NCBI GenBank assembly: GCA_934047225.1
Contig: OW203998.1
Location: 14,895,280-14,959,279 of the forward strand
Reading direction: 5' to 3'
DNA: 64,000 nucleotides
Source: Ypsolopha sequella
Taxonomy: Eukaryota > Arthropoda > Insecta > Lepidoptera > Ypsolophidae
Shown here: one piece after another, positions 59,401-64,000 of the stretch
How positions within the stretch are numbered: position 1 is the first letter of the stretch
Layout: every line of letters begins with the position of its first letter
Notes under the pieces: generated by a model
The model's input: only the letters and a program-made list of their open reading frames with translations
Told to the model about the DNA's origin: nothing
The model's database searches: none
Position numbers and translations under genes: made by a program

Positions 59401-61898
59401 GCGCTAGCATCTAGACATATTCTTAATTTGGTAGTTGTTTTATCCTGTCTTTCGACACCATGCGTAGGAATGACGTAAAATGGTGTACCATTAGGTAAAG
59501 GATGAGCAGGAGATAAATACCCCTTTTCAATATATTCTGTTATAATGTTGTCGTATGCTCTCCGAAAGTCTGGAGAAGCTTCCAGCTTGCGTTCCAAGCA
59601 AAAGAACCGTTTTTTAGCAGTAGCAAGCGAGTCTCCAAGTGTGGAAGCATCACCACTGAACGGCAGTGCAACAGTATATCTACCATTCGATGGGTCGCGC
59701 GTAGTCGTACTATTATATATTTCTTCGCACTCGCGATCTTCTGGACTCTGCAAGGAAGGTCCAGTAATTTCTTCGAGTTCCCAGAATTTTTTCACGTAAG
59801 TGTCTATTGGCTCTTTGGCTATAGCGCAGCAGTAGGACACCATAATGTCATTTTCAAGCAAAGCGGGCGCTGAACCCAAAACAATATAGCCTAAAACAGT
59901 TTCTAAGGCGTGCGGTGTGGTTTCAAATGCGGTTGCGGTGCGGTTACCTTGTACCTTATTTGGTAGCAAAAGATGTGAAAATAGAGATGCACCTACGAGC
60001 ATGTCAATGTTTCCAGGGACAGCATAGGTATCATCTGCTAGTGGCAAATTAACAAAATTTGTAAGCTTTGAAACATCAACAGCTACCGTTGGTAGCTGTT
60101 CTGTCACTTTATCAACAACTAAAGTATTGATTTCAAAAGATATGTTTCGGTTGAAACGAGATGAAAACTTTACATTAACTGACCCCTGTATAACCTTAGA
60201 TGAACCACCAATACCTTTCACTACAGCCCGAGTAGGGCGTTGATCTGAATCTAATCCTAATCTATGACAACAGTCACGGGTGAGAAAATGACTCTGTGAT
60301 GCATTATCCAGGAGGCAGCGCACTAAATGTTCATTTCCCTGTGAATCAACTACTATAACACGTGCTGTTGCCAGTAAAATGGTTGTGCAGGCCGACGGTA
60401 TATTAGCTGAAGTGCTATTCGGAGAAGCAGCAGTGAGGGAGACATGCTGAGAAGATGACAAGGAACACAATGCCACGTCGCTTGGTAATGAGTTTTGTTG
60501 CATGTGAGCAGCATCAGTGTTACTATCCATCGAGTAAGGCGGAAGCGAAAGCTGCTCCGTTTGAAGTGGCAGTGGAGACATGACAAGAGCTGAGTGCGGG
60601 AAGTGCGGGGACTGCTGTGGAGACTGCTGCGGGAACTGCTGGCTCAGCAGTGCGGAAGATGAACAAGCGGTTGGATGAAACTCTTCAGTTGTGACAGTGG
60701 CGGCAGTGACTTTACTTTCAAAATGCAATAAAGTATGATGTTTGCCGTTGCATTTACGACAAAGTGTGTGCGAATTACAATTTGGAGTTCTATGTCTATC
60801 ACTCAGACAGTTAAAGCAGAAATTATTTGCTTTGACAAAATTGTATCTTTCATTAGGAGAGTATTTTAGAAAGACTAAGCATTTATACAAGTTGTCATGA
60901 GTTAAATTGCATAATATGCAAAGCGGTGAATTATTGCTATTGTTACTGTTATTTCCAGTAGCAATTGAGGCATAAACATTAGTTTGTTTAGTTTTAAGGT
61001 TATCTGTGCGAGGGGTGGACACTGGTTTCCGGCGTCCTAGTATCTTAGTTTGGTGACGAACAAAGTCAATTAGTGTGTTGTATGAAGGAAAATCATTGTC
61101 TTTGTTATCCATATCGAAAAGACGAGAGGTTTCGGCATCAAGCTTTCTTAATGCTGCATAAAGAAAAATGTGATCACAGAGATCTTCAATTTTCAAATTC
61201 TTTAAGTCTGCAACTGATGAAGCAAAAGTATCTATAAAGTGAGTTAATGCCTGGGGAGTTGCAGCAGAAATAGGCTTCATATCAAAAATCTGGTCAAGGT
61301 ATGTAGATGCGAGGTGACGCTTGTCTTCATACCTAGACACTAGTGCATCATATATTTGTTCATAGCTATCACCACAAATAGTGAACCCGGAGCAGACCGA
61401 TTTCGCTTGACCTGTTAGTTTACCGATCAAATAGTAAACCTTTTCACCATTAGAAAGCGATGGGTTATTATGAATAACATTTTTGAAAGAGGCATAGAAA
61501 AGTGGCCAGTTCCGTACATCACCATTAAATTCTCCAACAACCATTGGTGCTAGTTTTGCTTTGCTACTTTGAAATTGTTCAGAATCCTGTTTCAGTTCAG
61601 GCTTCTGAGAATATTTATTTATTTTTCTTTTAATCATGCTGTACATTTGATCAAATGCAATCCAAGTTTTATGGTTTGGTTTAAATTGGGGATCCATTTG
61701 ACACTGAACAGTGTTAATTTGTTCAATAGTTTGAAGATAATCTTGTTTAATAGATTCTAAAGACTCCACATTAGCTAGAAAATTTTCGATTGAACTCTCT
61801 GAGGTCAAATTCTTCTTCGCCATGTCATAAATATCCTGAATCCTTTCAAAATAAGCTTCACGGCGTGATTTTAGATTTAAAAGTGCTGCTTGATCCAT
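56484..61898 (-). CDS. BEL/Pao gag-pro-pol polyprotein (1,804 aa)
   Basis: I chose the ATG at 61898 (MDQAALLNLK, context AAAATGG); the open frame extends 10 codons further but has no ATG there. Domains, with residues counted from that Met: gag/DUF1759 about 115-290; two zinc knuckles about 360-390 (CFNCLSDRHRTPNC, CRKCNGKHH); retroviral-type aspartic protease/DUF1758 about 505-650 (LLDNASQSHFLT); reverse transcriptase about 770-1000 with a YMDDVVYS active site near 950; RNase H (FADAST, RLELSAA, FSDSTVA) about 1115-1210; integrase H-H-C-C zinc module about 1415-1480; integrase core (TDFAGP, YSDNGTNY, NSEANVK) about 1508-1630; DUF5641 tail to the end. No stop or frameshift interrupts it. Confidence 0.95.
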   Translation of the reverse strand: MDQAALLNLKSRREAYFERIQDIYDMAKKNLTSESSIENFLANVESLESIKQDYLQTIEQINTVQCQMDPQFKPNHKTWIAFDQMYSMIKRKINKYSQKPELKQDSEQFQSSKAKLAPMVVGEFNGDVRNWPLFYASFKNVIHNNPSLSNGEKVYYLIGKLTGQAKSVCSGFTICGDSYEQIYDALVSRYEDKRHLASTYLDQIFDMKPISAATPQALTHFIDTFASSVADLKNLKIEDLCDHIFLYAALRKLDAETSRLFDMDNKDNDFPSYNTLIDFVRHQTKILGRRKPVSTPRTDNLKTKQTNVYASIATGNNSNNSNNSPLCILCNLTHDNLYKCLVFLKYSPNERYNFVKANNFCFNCLSDRHRTPNCNSHTLCRKCNGKHHTLLHFESKVTAATVTTEEFHPTACSSSALLSQQFPQQSPQQSPHFPHSALVMSPLPLQTEQLSLPPYSMDSNTDAAHMQQNSLPSDVALCSLSSSQHVSLTAASPNSTSANIPSACTTILLATARVIVVDSQGNEHLVRCLLDNASQSHFLTRDCCHRLGLDSDQRPTRAVVKGIGGSSKVIQGSVNVKFSSRFNRNISFEINTLVVDKVTEQLPTVAVDVSKLTNFVNLPLADDTYAVPGNIDMLVGASLFSHLLLPNKVQGNRTATAFETTPHALETVLGYIVLGSAPALLENDIMVSYCCAIAKEPIDTYVKKFWELEEITGPSLQSPEDRECEEIYNSTTTRDPSNGRYTVALPFSGDASTLGDSLATAKKRFFCLERKLEASPDFRRAYDNIITEYIEKGYLSPAHPLPNGTPFYVIPTHGVERQDKTTTKLRICLDASAKTSTSISLNHILYRGENLQGNLFKILINFRLFPVALSADVRSMFLCIGMRECDRKFQRILYRFSPREPLVEYEFNRVCFGLKSSPFHALRTIKQLALDEVDNYPRAKDIVDRGLYMDDVVYSVETEREAKETASQIISLFKAGQFDLVKWTSNSQAVLDSIPDSHRLSAVKEFDETDVHKVLGLTWSPAADEFSLKISPPGNEICSKRKILSCIARVWDVMGFIAPVVLYAKLLIKRLWLCKCDWDDIPPDDILKLWSQFHSELHFLDGIKIPRHVGITSRSIVTLVGFADASTLAYGGVVYFHVKNNGVNTVYIISAKSKVAPVKVISTARLELSAALVLAQLIRVILETCENRIKFEDIYAFSDSTVALCWIHSSPHRWGTFVANRVTKIQKNLASQHFRHVAGIDNSADCLSRGLTPAQIIDHSLWFNGPNWLKLDPPAWPVVNFNPATISNPPEEKTQSLALTTSRVETSLEKAESPIIRLANRISSWSGVLRAIVYVYRFLKKIPPRTNPKEVTSTDLDKAEILLLREMQKLCYSAEIHKLKTGTPCTRGLQRLKPFLDENGLIRVGGRLDRSELTYQQQHPVILPANGHIVSLIIDYYHKIYCHAGPDLLLSILRQKYWIFSARNIIRSRIHKCIPCFRLSPRPIYPEMSSHQACRVVQSVKPFIHTSTDFAGPLKVTPFRGRGIRSQKAYICLFVCLTTRAIHIELASDLSSACFLSAFKRFLSRRGPVLHLYSDNGTNYVGAKKHLNEIHKFVSSVHPEFSNFMSENRIQWHFNAPAAPHFNGNSEANVKSLKGHLFRVIGDQILTYEELTTVIAQVEAVMNTRPLCRTLTNDPSEPLALTPAHFLNYTPLKFLPAPTVEEERLHLLPRHSLLDKLVQSFWKRWRGEYLHTLQVREKWNTPTTPVSVGTVVIIITENAPPLHWPMGIIEEVFSKDGIVRVVRVRTASGSYLRPVVRLCPLPNQ

Positions 61899-62324
61899 TT
61901 TAAAAAAAAAACGGCGGTTTAAATACAACGAACTAAATTAAATAATTTGTAAATAGCGATAAGCAAACAGCGGCAGCGGGCGGGCGAAGCTTCACACACA
62001 GCTTCCTTTATATGTAGTAATATTATAATTATAAATGACGTAAAAGCGAGTTCAAAACAAACAAATGTGTTTAATATTAGATTTCTTCAGCTGAGTTTTA
62101 TTATCAAGCAAAATTTTATTTGTCAACAGCGGTTGAAATTTGACAGACAAGTTAAATAATGCGACTAAATAAAATAATCATGCGAATGCAGTGATATGAC
62201 TCGTCGATAGCGAGGTATTTTCATTCGGTTGGGTTATATGATACAAACAAAGATGGACGTGAAAGATTTCTCTAATATGCCAAATTTTTAGATTTTCAAA
62301 TAAACTTATAAACAAGGTTCAAGA

Positions 62325-62342
62325 CTCCGGCTCGAAGAACCA
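62325..62342 (-). other. Primer-binding site, tRNA-Tyr-like
   Basis: On the minus strand TGGTTCTTCGAGCCGG starts two bases inside the 5' LTR. It pairs with the 3' end of insect tRNA-Tyr with one mismatch (tRNA sequence from memory). Confidence 0.65.
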
Positions 62343-62344
62343 AA

Positions 62345-62998
62345 TGGTTACGCAAGATAACTTATTTTTTTTTTTTACGTTTCGAAGGACCTGCGGTAAT
62401 TACAGTCGCCAAATAACCAACACGAGAGGAAAATAAAGGGAATTGAAGTAAAAGGGCAAAACTGCCTAGGAAAGCACATAAAAATGGTACCTTACCTTGA
62501 TTTGATGCTGAGCGGATCCTTTCTCTTAGATTCTTCCTGATTTTGTGATGAGAGGAACCTGCTGTTCCTGCGTCGTGTCTGGTTCAGGGCGCCCTGTTGT
62601 TTTCAATAAAACTCCGTCTCCGGGTGCGATCCGGTAAAAATATAATAGCGGCACTGCGACACACACTGAATAGATAATGTTTTGCTCTAAAAAACCACTG
62701 ATTTCGTTAACTGGCTGAGAAATCTTTTGATATTGTCTAGTAAAAATAATATGTACATCATTCCAACCTGAATGACGAACTTCAAGACCATATATGGTTT
62801 GTTTTTCACCAATCACAGCGTCGCGTTGTCTCTTCTCTCTTACTCGCGCGCAAGGTACCGTATGTGCGTAAGGGATGGAAGATATGGAAATGATAGGATT
62901 CTCGTGTTGTGTCAAGCAATTGAAAACCTATGGCTCCATCTATGATCTAAACGTAAAACTAAATTAATTGCAAGTCAATCTAACAGTGAGCGCAACCA
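62345..62998 (-). repeat. 5' LTR of the BEL/Pao element
   Basis: It is the same length as the 3' LTR and apparently identical to it. It carries a good splice donor on the minus strand (CAAGGTAAGG, GT at 62494-62495), which could splice a leader toward the gag start. Confidence 0.95.
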
Positions 62999-63182
62999 CG
63001 GACTTTAGTACATCACTATACGAAAAAACATAACCTCTCGTAGTCGGCAGAAAATCTATATAAAACAGGCAAATATCGGTGTAGAATCGAACACGAGTAT
63101 GATTTACAAGAACTACTATTATTGTTACTGAGTTTTAGGTATGATCCTGCAACTTATTAACATAAAAACTATCAGAACTCAC

Positions 63183-63259
63183 CGATGAAATGATATTGCT
63201 TCATTGTTGTTTTCTTTTCTTCCTGTATGCGATTTACAGCCTTCAATCGCACAAGACAT
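63183..63259 (-). CDS. THAP zinc-finger gene, exon 1 with start codon
   Basis: The ATG at 63259 opens MSCAIEGCKSHTGRK and continues to EAISFHR, with a strong donor (GTGAGTTC) after two bases of the Arg codon. A Met followed at once by C-x4-C and ending in 'FHRFPK' across the junction is the start of a C2CH THAP DNA-binding domain. Exon 2 at 54823-55017 completes it. The C-terminal part of the protein was not found. It may be a host transcription-factor-like gene or come from a P-element-type transposase, whose N-termini also carry THAP domains. Confidence 0.82.
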
Positions 63260-64000
63260 TTTATTACAATGTTAAAAAAACAATCAACACAAACAATAAT
63301 AAATCACACTTTCACGAATTTTGAGAGGAAGAGCACCAAAATATTTAATTTCTCTCGGTGAAGCTGTAAACTTTCGCAAAATGCAAACGACATTTCGACG
63401 CCACCAAATTAAGATGTGATGCACGCAACGTACGATATTACAACACAACGATACAATGATGAGACATATTTAATTTGATGGTATTATAATTTTTAAAATA
63501 CATCCAAATTACATCCATCTGACATTTGTTTGGTTCAATCTAGTGACACACCAGGAAAAAATATAAAGTAAGTGCGGTCCGTCGTTTCATTCACTCGCAC
63601 ACAGGAGTAATTTACGTTAGATGAGTACAATGGCTAATGCCCAGTTCTTATTTTAGTCAGGCTTCTATTTGTATTCCTTATTCTGAGGCTATTACATACT
63701 CGAGCTTTTTCTTTACCTTTTCCGAACTCGTGCGTTCTCTTTCCCAACTGTCAAAATAATGTCTATTAAAAAGAAAAAACCAACCACGAAGTTTTTACTA
63801 AAAAAAAATCAAAGAAGTTTTTATGATTCATGCAAATATTTCTAAAAAGAAGCTACTATTTTGTTTCAATATCAGATTTAATTATTTGATTCAATGAGTT
63901 AGGTTAGGTTTCATTTCATTTCATCTAATTAAATTTCATTTTCATTTCATATCAATAAAAAAAATCTACTGAAGACTTGGCTGTATGGGCATAGTTCCCT
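63260..64000. other. Region upstream of the THAP gene
   Basis: It contains the probable 5' UTR/promoter of the THAP exon (no clear core motif chosen), a segment (63645-63690) inverted relative to 53628-53670, and a TTTCATTTCATT-type microsatellite at 63908-63950. No other gene is seen. Confidence 0.45.

Larger units (their letters stand above)
55728..62998 (-). mobile_element. Complete BEL/Pao LTR retrotransposon (7,271 bp)
   Basis: The 654-bp LTRs (55728-56381 and 62345-62998) have TG...CA ends. The target duplication CGGAC lies at 55723-55727 and 62999-63003. A primer site follows the 5' LTR by two bases, and a polypurine tract abuts the 3' LTR. One open frame carries gag, protease, reverse transcriptase, RNase H and integrase. 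I saw no difference between the LTRs, so the insertion is very recent. No envelope-like frame is present. The structure is that of an autonomous copy; activity is not shown. Confidence 0.95.
55018..63182. other. Intron of the THAP gene, holding a BEL retrotransposon
   Basis: The intron is 8.2 kb, of which 7.3 kb is the BEL/Pao element with its target duplication. The original intron would be about 0.9 kb. It also contains the opposite-strand THAP-like relic at 55387-55520. Confidence 0.7.

Overview
The window reads as nuclear DNA of a moth or butterfly (Lepidoptera). It is AT-rich, has long introns, and is packed with Helitron 3' ends, SINE- and LINE-type fragments, many inverted-repeat (MITE/foldback) elements and two BEL/Pao LTR retrotransposons. 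No bacterial operon, CRISPR array, rRNA gene or intact tRNA gene is visible. The Lepidoptera call rests on recognising repeat types and on the shaggy exon sequences; I cannot name a species.

Positions 1 to about 41.9 kb (minus strand) hold the 5' part of shaggy/GSK3, the Wnt- and insulin-pathway Ser/Thr kinase. Five coding exons are visible: the ATG exon (41485-41593), a 63-nt in-frame cassette-type exon (26320-26382), the glycine-loop exon (4944-5134), and two further kinase-lobe exons (2209-2292 and 869-979). Every junction has GT/AG sites and compatible phase. The rest of the kinase lies beyond the left edge. The two large introns (15 kb and 21 kb) are filled with repeats, some nested: a hairpin insertion inside a foldback at 28.3 kb, another inside a dispersed repeat at 36.2 kb, and a foldback inside a repeat at 12.3 kb.

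From 41.9 to 54.8 kb is intergenic DNA. It holds a probable shaggy promoter, two copies of a TA-flanked MITE, a decayed LINE reverse-transcriptase fragment, and a 2,953-bp BEL/Pao-derived element (46720-49672). That element has 443-bp LTRs and a 5-bp target duplication but no reverse transcriptase. Further right lie a 1,028-bp long-arm foldback element (50993-52020), a SINE copy and a hAT remnant that keeps the transposase C-terminus.

From 54.8 to 63.3 kb (minus strand) is a THAP zinc-finger gene or relic. Its first exon (63183-63259) and second exon (54823-55017) together make one THAP domain, apart from a one-base frame break in an A run. The intron holds a complete 7,271-bp BEL/Pao element (55728-62998) in sense orientation, with matching 654-bp LTRs, a tRNA-Tyr-like primer site, a polypurine tract and a single 1,804-codon gag-pro-pol frame. 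A second, decayed THAP-like fragment lies on the opposite strand in the same intron.

The main points for a second look are the shaggy cassette exon, two hairpin insertions with unusually long 12-13 bp target duplications whose empty sites are visible in the window, the split THAP gene, and the RT-less BEL derivative with repeated primer-site-like motifs.
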